From positions 1 through 50,373 of the forward strand of contig NZ_WWSY01000014.1 in assembly GCF_009876115.1 (NCBI RefSeq): a stretch of DNA of 50,373 nucleotides, read 5' to 3'. Shown here in pieces: positions 17,267-25,140 of this stretch. Each line of letters starts with the position of its first letter. The first letter of the stretch is position 1. Under the pieces are notes generated by a model. It ran no database searches. It saw nothing but the letters and a program-made list of their open reading frames with translations, and had not been told where the DNA came from. A program made the translations under genes and the position numbers. Origin of the DNA: Collinsella aerofaciens (lineage in GTDB: Bacteria; Actinomycetota; Coriobacteriia; Coriobacteriales; Coriobacteriaceae).

Positions 17267-18085
17267 ATGTCTGCAATCACTATTCTGCTTGTTGCGATTG
17301 TCGCGTTGCTTGCCGGTATGGAAGGCATTCTGGATGAGTTCCAGTTCCATCAGCCGCTCGTGGCATGCACGCTTATCGGTCTCGTAACCGGTCACCTTCA
17401 GGAGGGCATCCTCCTGGGCGGTTCGCTCCAGATGATGGCCCTTGGCTGGGCTAACGTCGGCGCCGCCGTCGCGCCTGACGCCGCTCTGGCCTCGGTCGCC
17501 TCTTCGATCATCATGGTGCTCGCCCTCAACGGCGGCGCCACCGATTCGGGCAAGGCCGTTACCGCCGCTATCGCCGTCGCCGTCCCGCTGTCGGTCGCTG
17601 GCCTGTTCCTGACCATGATCTGCCGTACCCTGGCTACCGCTATCGCTCACGCCATGGACGGTTGCGCCGAGAAGGGCGACTTCGCCGGCATCGAGCGCTG
17701 GCAGTACGCTGCTATCCTCATGCAGGGCCTTCGTATCGCCATCCCGGCAGTGCTTCTGTGCATCATCCCGGCCGAGGCTGTTACCAACGCGCTTAACGCT
17801 ATGCCCGACTGGCTGTCCGGCGGCATGGCTGTCGGCGGCGGCATGGTCGCTTCCGTCGGTTACGCCATGGTCATCAACATGATGGCCACCAAGGAGACCT
17901 GGCCGTTCTTCATCCTCGGCTTTGTCCTTGCTGCCATCCCTCAGCTCACGCTGATCGCCCTTGGCCTCATCGGCATCTCCCTTGCCCTCATCTACCTTGG
18001 CCTTAAGGATCTGGCCAAGCAGGGTGGCGGCATGGGCGGTGGCTCCGGCGACCCGCTCGGCGATATTCTGAACGATTACGAGTAG
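17267..18085 (+). CDS. manY: Mannose-family PTS EIIC (ManY), 272 aa
   Basis: This is a membrane permease subunit. Seen: many hydrophobic helices, the family-type N-terminus and the GHLQEGILLGGSLQMMALG stretch. It forms the sugar channel with EIID. AGGAGG precedes its ATG, and its stop codon overlaps the Shine-Dalgarno of the next gene, so the two are translationally linked. Confidence 0.95.
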   Translation: MSAITILLVAIVALLAGMEGILDEFQFHQPLVACTLIGLVTGHLQEGILLGGSLQMMALGWANVGAAVAPDAALASVASSIIMVLALNGGATDSGKAVTAAIAVAVPLSVAGLFLTMICRTLATAIAHAMDGCAEKGDFAGIERWQYAAILMQGLRIAIPAVLLCIIPAEAVTNALNAMPDWLSGGMAVGGGMVASVGYAMVINMMATKETWPFFILGFVLAAIPQLTLIALGLIGISLALIYLGLKDLAKQGGGMGGGSGDPLGDILNDYE

Positions 18086-18101
18086 GAGGGGAGTGATACA
18101 T

Positions 18102-19022
18102 ATGGCAGAGAACAAGATTCAGCTCACCAAGGCTGACCGCAAGAAGGTTTGCTTCCGTCATCAGTTCCTTCAGGGCTCGTGGAACTACGAGCGTATGCAG
18201 AATGGCGGCTGGTGCTTCGCAATGATCCCTGCGATCAAGAAGCTCTACACCAGCAAGGATGACCAGATTGCCGCTCTTAAGCGCCACCTGGAGTTCTATA
18301 ACACCCACCCCTATGTTTCCGCCCCCGTCATTGGCGTTACCCTCGCTCTCGAGGAGGAGCGCGCCAACGGTGCTCCGATCGACGACGTCGCCATCCAGGG
18401 CGTCAAGGTCGGTATGATGGGCCCGCTCGCCGGCGTCGGCGACCCCGCCTTCTGGTTCACCCTTCGCCCGATCCTGGGCGCTCTGGGCGCTTCCCTGGCC
18501 CTGTCCGGTAGCATTGCCGGTCCGCTGCTGTTCTTCTTCGCGTGGAACATCATCCGTTACGCCTTCCTGTGGTACACGCAGGAGTTTGGCTACAAGGTCG
18601 GCTCCTCCATCGCCAAGGACCTCTCTGGCGGTCTGATGGGCAAGGTTACCGAGGGTGCTTCCATCCTGGGTATGTTCATCATCGGCGCCCTGGTCGAGCG
18701 CTGGGTGTCCATCTCCTTCACCCCGGTCGTCTCCAAGGTCACGCAGTCTGCTGGCGCCTTTATCGACTGGGCTAACCTGCCCTCCGGTTCCGAGGGTGTC
18801 AAGGAAGCACTGACGATGTATAACTCCATCGGCGGTACTGCCCTTGATCAGGTCAAGGTCACCACGCTTCAGGCCAACCTCGATCAGCTCATCCCCGGCC
18901 TTGCCGCCGTGTGCCTGACCCTGCTGGTCTGCAAGCTCCTCAAGAAGAAGGTCAGCCCGATCGTCATCATCCTGGCTCTCTTCGCCGTCGGCATCATCGG
19001 TCGCGTCTGCGGCTTCATGTAA
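18102..19022 (+). CDS. manZ: Mannose-family PTS EIID (ManZ), 306 aa
   Basis: This is the second membrane subunit of the mannose-family permease. Seen: a long amphipathic N-terminal region (LQGSWNYERMQNGGW), the conserved MGPLAGVGDPAFWFTLRP segment, and a hydrophobic C-terminal half. ATG 18102 sits 10 nt after GGAGGGG; GTG 18093 would be too close to it. It is followed by a terminator-like hairpin before the DUF956 gene. Confidence 0.95.
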   Translation: MAENKIQLTKADRKKVCFRHQFLQGSWNYERMQNGGWCFAMIPAIKKLYTSKDDQIAALKRHLEFYNTHPYVSAPVIGVTLALEEERANGAPIDDVAIQGVKVGMMGPLAGVGDPAFWFTLRPILGALGASLALSGSIAGPLLFFFAWNIIRYAFLWYTQEFGYKVGSSIAKDLSGGLMGKVTEGASILGMFIIGALVERWVSISFTPVVSKVTQSAGAFIDWANLPSGSEGVKEALTMYNSIGGTALDQVKVTTLQANLDQLIPGLAAVCLTLLVCKLLKKKVSPIVIILALFAVGIIGRVCGFM

Positions 19023-19078
19023 GCACGCTTCGGCTTAAGACCGAGAGTTGCTAGGCAAGGGCTTTTGAGCCATTGAAA

Positions 19079-19122
19079 CGGACCGCACCCGGTGGGTACA
19101 CTGGATGCGGTCCGATTGTTTT
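19079..19122 (+). terminator. Terminator/attenuator between manZ and the DUF956 gene
   Basis: CGGACCGCA (19079-19087) and TGCGGTCCG (19106-19114) form a 9-bp stem, then ATTGTTTTATTT. It would reduce expression of the downstream gene relative to manXYZ. Confidence 0.7.
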
Positions 19123-19142
19123 ATTTGGAGGGCGAGGCGCGC

Positions 19143-19541
19143 ATGGCGCAATCTCAGAACAGCACGGTCGATCTGGCAACGCCGGCAACCTGTCTGATGG
19201 GGCTTACCAGCCACGGTAACGTGATGGTGGGCAATAAGGCGTTCGAGTATTACAACGAGCGCAATCCCGAGGATTATATTCAGATCCCGTGGGACGAGGT
19301 CGACTATATTGCCGCCGAGGTTTTGCGCGGCACCAAGAAGATCACGCGTTTTGCCATCTTCACCAAGGATAACGGCCACTTTACGTTCTCGACGCGCGAT
19401 GACAAAGAGACGTTGCGCGCGGTCCGCAAGTACGTCGACGAGGATAAGCTCGTGCGTTCGCCCGACTTTATCGATGTGACGGCCAAGGGCGCCAAGAGCA
19501 TCCCCTCCGTTATCAAAAACCTCTTCCACAAAGGCAACTAG
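19143..19541 (+). CDS. DUF956-family protein of the mannose PTS locus (ManO-like), 132 aa
   Basis: This small soluble protein resembles the DUF956 proteins that usually sit at the 3' end of mannose PTS operons in Gram-positive bacteria; the resemblance includes PWDEVDYIAAEV and the C-terminal KSIPSVIKNLF. Its exact role is not settled; a regulatory partner of the PTS is assumed from context. ATG 19143 is preferred to an upstream in-frame start because GGAGGGCGAGG precedes it. It is separated from manZ by a hairpin. Confidence 0.85.
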   Translation: MAQSQNSTVDLATPATCLMGLTSHGNVMVGNKAFEYYNERNPEDYIQIPWDEVDYIAAEVLRGTKKITRFAIFTKDNGHFTFSTRDDKETLRAVRKYVDEDKLVRSPDFIDVTAKGAKSIPSVIKNLFHKGN

Positions 19542-19605
19542 TCGTTGGGTAGTAATTGGGGACGTTCTAAAACGACTAGTCATTAAAGAACGTCGCAGAT
19601 GACTA
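19540..19605. repeat. Decayed copy of the GGGGACGTTCTT / GACTAGTC palindromic repeat
   Basis: It reads TAGTCGTTGGG, ATTGGGGACGTTCT, ACGACTAGTC, AAAGAACGTCGC in order. It matches the complete unit at 15886-15941 with insertions and substitutions, and lies directly after a stop codon, as that unit does. Confidence 0.65.
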
Positions 19606-19666
19606 TCTCGAAGAGCGGCTATGCGCTGCATGGTAGTGGCGCAAATCTGCTACACTAATACAACAT

Positions 19667-19742
19667 GCCTCCGTAGCTCAGGGGATAGAGCACCGCTCTC
19701 CTAAAGCGGGTGTCGACGGTTCGAATCCGCCCGGGGGCACCA
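19667..19742 (+). tRNA. tRNA-Arg (anticodon CCU)
   Basis: 76 nt, with CCA encoded. Acceptor GCCTCCG pairs with CGGGGGC (one G-T). The D-arm contains GCTCAGGGGATAGAGC. The anticodon stem is CCGCT/AGCGG with loop CTCCTAA, giving CCT, which reads AGG. The T-arm has the canonical GGTTCGAATCC. The 3' half is copied downstream (see the next repeat). Confidence 0.95.
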
Positions 19743-20048
19743 GAGATTTGTCGAGCCCGGTACCACTACGGTGCCGGGCTCTTCTGGTCTAAGGGCAGGA
19801 TTCGGACCGTCGACACCCGCGTCACCAATTTCCCCGCGGGGGGAGTTTTCGAATCCGCCCGGGGGCACCAGGGAATATGACGGCGTCGCGAGAGCGGCGC
19901 CGTTTCTGGTTTGTGGGGCCGTCGGCGGATTCGGACCGTCGACACCCGCGTCACCAATTTCCCCGCGGGGGGAGTTTTTGAATCCGCCCGGGGGCACCAG
20001 AGATTGATTGAGCTCGGTATCGCTATGGTGCCGGGCTCTTCTGGTTTA
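19743..20048. repeat. Tandem cassettes of tRNA-Arg fragments and terminator hairpins
   Basis: After the tRNA comes a hairpin (GAGCCCGGTACC...GGTGCCGGGCTC, then TTCTGG). Then follows a 74-bp cassette (19798-19871), a second hairpin (ACGGCGTCGC...GCGGCGCCGT), a second 74-bp cassette (19927-20000) that differs from the first at one base, and a third hairpin like the first. Each cassette starts with an inverted copy of the tRNA anticodon/T-arm region (GGATTCGGACCGTCGACACC...), passes through CACCAATTTCCCCGCGG, and ends with a direct copy of the tRNA 3' end through CCAG. Direct 3' ends recur at 19721, 19849 and 19978, a period of 128-129 bp. Confidence 0.88.
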
Positions 20049-20083
20049 AAGTTACGCTCATCCATGGGCGGTAATCCCACGTC

Positions 20084-20125
20084 AAAAGAAAAGCGCCCGC
20101 TTGCTGGGGGAGCAAGCGGGCGCTT
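20084..20125 (-). terminator. Terminator of the pknB operon
   Basis: AAGCGCCCGCTTGCT and AGCAAGCGGGCGCTT (20091-20105 and 20111-20125) form a perfect 15-bp stem. On the minus strand it is followed by TTCTTTT. Confidence 0.88.
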
Positions 20126-20177
20126 CTGAGCGAATGTGTTTGCGGTCTAAACCGCTCGGAGCAACAAGCGATTGACG

Positions 20178-22121
20178 TTAGTTGCTAGACTCGGAGTCGT
20201 CGCCGGAGCTGGAACCGGAGACGGAAACCGTCAGCGTGATCGTGGTGTCGGTGGACTGCTTACCGGTGGGGGAGACACCCGTAACGGTGGCATTCTCGTT
20301 GCCGCTCACAGGGTTGCCGTTCTGGTCACAGAAGCCGATGTTGTAGAAACCGGCGTTGTTGAGCGCGGTGACGGCGGCGGAGATGCTCTTGCCGTACAGG
20401 TTGCCCGGGACGCTGGCCTTGCCGGACTTCTTGGCAATGACGACGGTGATCGTGGCGCCGGGCTTCTGCTTGCCGCTGGGGTTCCAGCTAATTACGGTGC
20501 CCTCGGTAACCGAGTCGTTTTCCTGGTAGCTCACGTCGACGCCAAAGCCAGCCATGTCGAGAGCGTTGCGCGCCTGGGCCTCGGTCATGTCGGTCAGATC
20601 GGGCACCGAGGTGGTGTCCGGGCCGCTGGAGACCTTGTACGAGATGGTCGTGCCCTTCTCGACCTCCTTGCCGGCGGCAGTGCTCTGCTCAAAGACCTGG
20701 CCCTCTTCGGCCTCATTGGCTTCCTCCGAAGCGCTGCCCTTCAGCCCCACGCTTGCCAATGCGGCCTCGGCCTGGTCCTTGGTCAGGCCGAGGAGCTGCG
20801 GAACCTCAACCTTCTCGGAGGGCTTAGGGCCCTTGGAGATTACCAAGTTCACCCTCGTGCCCTTGGCCTTCTTGGTGTTGCCGTTGGGGGTCTGCTCGGC
20901 GACCTTTCCCTCGTCGACATCGTCGTTGTAGCTCTGGTCGACGGTGCCAACCTCAAGGCCGGCTTCCTTGATCAGCTCAATAGCGGTTTCCTGGTCCTTG
21001 CCCAGCACGTCGGGCACCGTGACCTGTTCGCCGCTGAACATGCCCGTGGCAAAGGCCACTACAACGCCAATCACGGCGACGGCGGCAATCACGGCGGCGA
21101 TGATCTTGTTCTTGTTGGACTTAGGCTTCTCGACCTCGTAGGAGCCCGTGGAGCCCGAGACAGCGCTACGGGCGGTGTTCTGACCGCTCACGCCCGAGAC
21201 GGGACGAACCATGGCGCGCGTTGAGTCGGAAAGCTCGCGGGTCTTGGTAGCACCCAGGTCGCCGGCGGCACCGATGATGCGCGTGGGCTCCGAGACGTTG
21301 ACGGCACGGCCGGACAGGTAGCTGTTGAGCACCTGGCGCAGCTCGTCGGCCGTTTGGAAGCGGTTTGCCGGGTCCTTCTCCATGCACTTGAGGATGATAC
21401 GCTCCAGGTCGGCATCGACGCCGGAGTTGATCTGGCTCGGCGGGATGGGGAGCTCGTTGACCTGCTTGAGCGCGACCGAGATGGCGTCGTCGCCGTCAAA
21501 GGGCACGCGGCCGGTGGCGCACTCGTACATGACGACACCCAGCGAGTAGATATCCGAGGTGGGGCCGAGGTCCTGGCCGCGGGTCTGCTCGGGGCTTACA
21601 TAGTGGGCGGTGCCCAGCACGTTGTTATCCTGCGTGAGATGACTGTTCTTGGCGCGCGCGATGCCAAAATCCATTACCTTGATGTTGCCGTCGGGCAGCA
21701 CCATGATGTTTTGCGGCTTGATGTCGCGGTGGATGATCTCGTGCTTGTGCGCGACCGAAAGCGCGGAGCTGATCTGCGAGCCGATTTGCGCGACTTTCTT
21801 GGGATCGAGGGCGCCGTGGCTCTTGATGCCGCTTTTAAGGTCGGTACCGCGCAGGTACTCCATGACGATGTAATAGGTGTCGCCGTCCTTGCCCCAGTCG
21901 TAGACGCCCACGATATAGGGGGAGGACAGGCCGGCAGCTGCCTGGGCTTCCTGCTTAAAACGGGCGGCGAAGGTGGCGTCGCCGGCATACTGCGGCAGCA
22001 TGATCTTGACGGCAACCGTGCGGTCGAGGACCTGATCCTGTGCACGGAAGACGGTCGCCATACCGCCCGTTCCCACCTTATCTTTGAGGAGGTATCTTCC
22101 CCCGAGGACCCTCTGTTCCAT
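20178..22121 (-). CDS. pknB: PASTA-domain Ser/Thr protein kinase PknB, 647 aa
   Basis: This membrane kinase senses peptidoglycan fragments or lipid II and phosphorylates cell-wall proteins. Seen: a kinase domain with glycine loop VGTGGMATV, Lys39, HRD at 131-133, DFG at 151-153 and APE-like SPEQ; one transmembrane helix at about 339-361; then four extracellular PASTA repeats to the C-terminus, the last followed by a Ser/Gly/Asp tail. ATG 22121 follows AGGAG; five upstream codons are in frame but have no ribosome-binding site. It is the last gene of the fha-pstP-rodA/pbpA-pknB cluster, as in other actinobacteria. It starts 132 bp after the transpeptidase fusion and ends at a strong terminator. 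Confidence 0.95.
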   Translation of the reverse strand: MEQRVLGGRYLLKDKVGTGGMATVFRAQDQVLDRTVAVKIMLPQYAGDATFAARFKQEAQAAAGLSSPYIVGVYDWGKDGDTYYIVMEYLRGTDLKSGIKSHGALDPKKVAQIGSQISSALSVAHKHEIIHRDIKPQNIMVLPDGNIKVMDFGIARAKNSHLTQDNNVLGTAHYVSPEQTRGQDLGPTSDIYSLGVVMYECATGRVPFDGDDAISVALKQVNELPIPPSQINSGVDADLERIILKCMEKDPANRFQTADELRQVLNSYLSGRAVNVSEPTRIIGAAGDLGATKTRELSDSTRAMVRPVSGVSGQNTARSAVSGSTGSYEVEKPKSNKNKIIAAVIAAVAVIGVVVAFATGMFSGEQVTVPDVLGKDQETAIELIKEAGLEVGTVDQSYNDDVDEGKVAEQTPNGNTKKAKGTRVNLVISKGPKPSEKVEVPQLLGLTKDQAEAALASVGLKGSASEEANEAEEGQVFEQSTAAGKEVEKGTTISYKVSSGPDTTSVPDLTDMTEAQARNALDMAGFGVDVSYQENDSVTEGTVISWNPSGKQKPGATITVVIAKKSGKASVPGNLYGKSISAAVTALNNAGFYNIGFCDQNGNPVSGNENATVTGVSPTGKQSTDTTITLTVSVSGSSSGDDSESSN

Positions 22122-22253
22122 TCCTGCTCCTAACATAACTATTCGCTCAACGATGTGTGTAGTACCAGATGTGTGGCCGCTGGGGCCGTGTGGCGCGTTG
22201 CCGCTAGCTCATCGGCCGCGGCGCGCCATAAGTATCCGCTTTGATCATGGGCA

Positions 22254-25124
22254 TCACGCTCCCTGTGCGGCGAGCGCCGCGGTCAGGACGATGCCGGCAA
22301 TCTTGGCCGCCTTGACGTCGTGTTTGTCGTAATCCTCCAGGGCTACCGAGATGGCAACCGTGGGTGAATCGTAAGGTGCAAAGCCAACAAACATAGAGTT
22401 GACGTTGGTGCCGCCGATCTCGGCCGAACCGGTCTTGCCGGCAACCTTGACGCCCGGAATCTGGGCATCGGTGCCGGTACCGGACTGGACGACGGCGAGC
22501 ATGGCCTGCTTGACCTGGTCGGCCGTGGCAGAGCTGACAGCCTGGCCCAGCGAGCGGGACTGCGTGGTCTTGACCACGGTTCCGTCCGGGGCGAGTATCT
22601 GGGACACAAAGAACGGGTCCATGACCACGCCGCTGTTGGCGATAGCGGCAGCGATCACGCAATTCTGCATGACGGTGGTCTGCGGGCCAGGCGTGTGGTC
22701 CATGCCGACGGGCTGGCCGGCGCCTGCCCAAGCGGTCTCCCACTCGGTCATAAGCGACGGGTCGGCCATGATGGAAGCTGCGGTGGTCAGATCCTGACCG
22801 AGCTTTTGGCCGTAGCCAAAGGCGTTGGCAAACTGGACGAGCGAGCTGGCGCCAATCTCGTTGGCCACCTGGCCAAAGACGACGTTGGACGACACGGCGA
22901 AGGCCTGCTGCAGGCTGATGGTGCCGTAGCTCTCGTTGGCATAGTTGGTGACCGGCGCGTTGCCGATGTCCATGGAGCCAGGCGCCTGGTACGTGCTGGT
23001 AAGGCTGGCGGTGCCGGTTTCGAGCGCCGCGGAGAGTGTGACGACCTTAAAGGTCGAGCCCGGGGTGTACAGCGCGTCCATGGCACGGTCGTACATGGAG
23101 CCGTCCTCGCCGCCGCCCGACTGGAGTAGCGCATCGATGTTGGTGTTGTCGTAGGTGGGCGAGCTCGCGCACGCAAGGACCGCACCGGTGCGCGGATCCA
23201 TGACCACCACAGCGCCCTTAAAGCCCTTGAGCGCCTGCTCGGCAGCCGTCTGGATGCGCGAGTCGATGGTGAGCTTGGCGGTATTGCCCGGCTGGGTCTG
23301 CCCCGCGAGCGACGCGATGGCGTTGTTCCAGCTGGAGTAATCCTTGGAGCCGGTGAGCGTATCGTTCATGACGCTCTCGATGCCGGCGGTGCCGTATTGC
23401 TGACTCACGTAGCCCACCACGTGCGCGGCCATGTTGCCGTTGGGGTAGGAACGGGCGTAGGTGCCGTCCTCCTGCTGCAGCGACTCGGCTAGCGTCACGC
23501 CGTCGGACGTGATGATGGAGCCACGCTGGATGTACTTGGAGCGGGCGATGGTGTGGTTGTTGGTCGGCATGTCCTGATAGTCCTTCGCCTTGATGACCTG
23601 GACATAGGTAAGGTTGCCGATAAGGATGGCGAACAGCGCCGTAAAGGCAAACACGGCACGAGTCAGACGGTTGGCAAGTGCCACGCGGCCGAGCACGCCG
23701 GACTCTGGCGTGTCGAGCAGGCGACGACGCATGCGAGAACCCGCGGAGTGGCTGCCGTTGCCGTAGGAAGGTGCGTTGGCAAAACGCGTACCGGTCGGGG
23801 CAGCGGCGGATGCGACCTGGTCATCGGTGATGGCGGCCATGGTGCCGGTGCCGGTGAGCTCGGCTTCGCGTCCGGTTGCCTCGTCGCCGGCGCGCAGCAG
23901 CAGCGCGACGATGATAAAACTCGCCAGCAGCGAGGAGCCGCCCTGGCTCATAAAGGGCAGGGTGACGCCGGTCAGCGGGATTAGGCGGGTTACGCCGCCA
24001 ACGATTAAGAATGCCTGGAAGCTGATGGCCGCCGTAAGGCCGGTCGCGCTAAAGGCGGCAAGGTCGGACTTGGCGCGGGCTGCCGTGGTGAGGCCACGCA
24101 CGGCAAATAGCATAAACAGGATGAGCACGGCGCCGCCGCCCAAAAGGCCCATTTCCTCGCCGATGGCCGAGAAGATAAAGTCGGACTCGACGACGGGGAT
24201 GTTGTTTGCCATGCCGTTGCCAATGCCGACGCCAACCAGGCCGCCGTCAGCCAGCGAGTAAAGTGACTGTACGATCTGGTAGCCCTGGCCCTGGGCGTCT
24301 TTAAACGGATCGACCCAGACCTGAAAGCGCACCTGCACGTGCGACAGGAACTTGTAGGCGCCCACGGCGCCAACGGCCAGCAGCGCAAGGCCGATGATGA
24401 CGTACGAAAAGCGTCCCGTGGCAACATAGAGCATCAGCAAAAAGATGGTGTAGAACAGGACGGCCGAGCCCAGGTCGCGTTCGAAGACGACGATGAGCAG
24501 GCACACACCCCACACGGCAAACAGCGGCAGCAGCAGGCGAAAGCGCGGAATCTTGAGGCCCAGGATCTTGCGGTTGGAGATGGAGAGCAGCTCGCGGTTC
24601 TCGGCAAGATAGCCTGCCAGGAACAGGACGATGAAGACCTTGGCGAACTCGCCGGGCTGGATGGTGAATCCCGCGATGCGAATCCACAGCTTGGAGCCCG
24701 AGATCGTGGTGCCGATAAAGATCGGCAGCATCAGCAAGATGATGCCGATAATGCCAAAGGTGTACTTGTAGCGCATGACCACGTCGAGGTTCTTGACCAG
24801 TGCGAGCGTTCCCACCATGAGCGCCACCGAGACAAACAAGATGATAAGCTGCGAGATGGCGAGGTCGGGGGCCAGGCGCGTCACGAATGTGATGCCGATG
24901 CCCGAGAGCACAAAGACGATGGGCAGGATGGCGGGGTCGGCGCCGGGCGCCAGGATGCGCACGGCGATATGCGCCGCGGCGAAGGCGGCGAACAGGCCGA
25001 TCGGCACGGCGAGCGTCTCAAAGGAAATCGTGGCGCCCGCGGTGAGCACGTACATCGCATAGAGCAGGATGACGGGGAACGCCGAGGCGATGAGCAAGAG
25101 CAGTTCGGTGTTGCGGCGACTCAT
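22254..25124 (-). CDS. RodA/FtsW-type SEDS glycosyltransferase fused to a class B penicillin-binding protein, 956 aa
   Basis: One chain carries two enzymes that are normally separate. Residues about 1-425: a multi-pass SEDS lipid II polymerase with the RFQVWVDP and GYQIVQS stretches and the catalytic-loop motif ESDFIFSAIGEE (Asp315). A Ser/Gly/Ala linker follows, to about 470. Then come a single helix (about 485-505), a dimerisation region, and a transpeptidase with the serine nucleophile in S690-TFK, the SSN motif at 745-747, and KTGSA at 897. All active motifs are intact, so both polymerisation and cross-linking should work. ATG 25124 is chosen (GGGAG about 9 nt upstream, SEDS-like start); a proline-rich in-frame extension to 25250 overlaps the phosphatase gene and is rejected. 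It replaces the adjacent rodA and pbpA genes of typical actinobacterial clusters. Confidence 0.93.
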   Translation of the reverse strand: MSRRNTELLLLIASAFPVILLYAMYVLTAGATISFETLAVPIGLFAAFAAAHIAVRILAPGADPAILPIVFVLSGIGITFVTRLAPDLAISQLIILFVSVALMVGTLALVKNLDVVMRYKYTFGIIGIILLMLPIFIGTTISGSKLWIRIAGFTIQPGEFAKVFIVLFLAGYLAENRELLSISNRKILGLKIPRFRLLLPLFAVWGVCLLIVVFERDLGSAVLFYTIFLLMLYVATGRFSYVIIGLALLAVGAVGAYKFLSHVQVRFQVWVDPFKDAQGQGYQIVQSLYSLADGGLVGVGIGNGMANNIPVVESDFIFSAIGEEMGLLGGGAVLILFMLFAVRGLTTAARAKSDLAAFSATGLTAAISFQAFLIVGGVTRLIPLTGVTLPFMSQGGSSLLASFIIVALLLRAGDEATGREAELTGTGTMAAITDDQVASAAAPTGTRFANAPSYGNGSHSAGSRMRRRLLDTPESGVLGRVALANRLTRAVFAFTALFAILIGNLTYVQVIKAKDYQDMPTNNHTIARSKYIQRGSIITSDGVTLAESLQQEDGTYARSYPNGNMAAHVVGYVSQQYGTAGIESVMNDTLTGSKDYSSWNNAIASLAGQTQPGNTAKLTIDSRIQTAAEQALKGFKGAVVVMDPRTGAVLACASSPTYDNTNIDALLQSGGGEDGSMYDRAMDALYTPGSTFKVVTLSAALETGTASLTSTYQAPGSMDIGNAPVTNYANESYGTISLQQAFAVSSNVVFGQVANEIGASSLVQFANAFGYGQKLGQDLTTAASIMADPSLMTEWETAWAGAGQPVGMDHTPGPQTTVMQNCVIAAAIANSGVVMDPFFVSQILAPDGTVVKTTQSRSLGQAVSSATADQVKQAMLAVVQSGTGTDAQIPGVKVAGKTGSAEIGGTNVNSMFVGFAPYDSPTVAISVALEDYDKHDVKAAKIAGIVLTAALAAQGA

Positions 25125-25140
25125 AAGCGGCACTCCCTTT

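Noticed and set aside
19701..20080. Proline-rich proteins encoded opposite the tRNA-Arg cassettes
   Set aside because: The frames exist only because the 74-bp cassettes repeat. They read antisense to the tRNA itself and have no ribosome-binding site.
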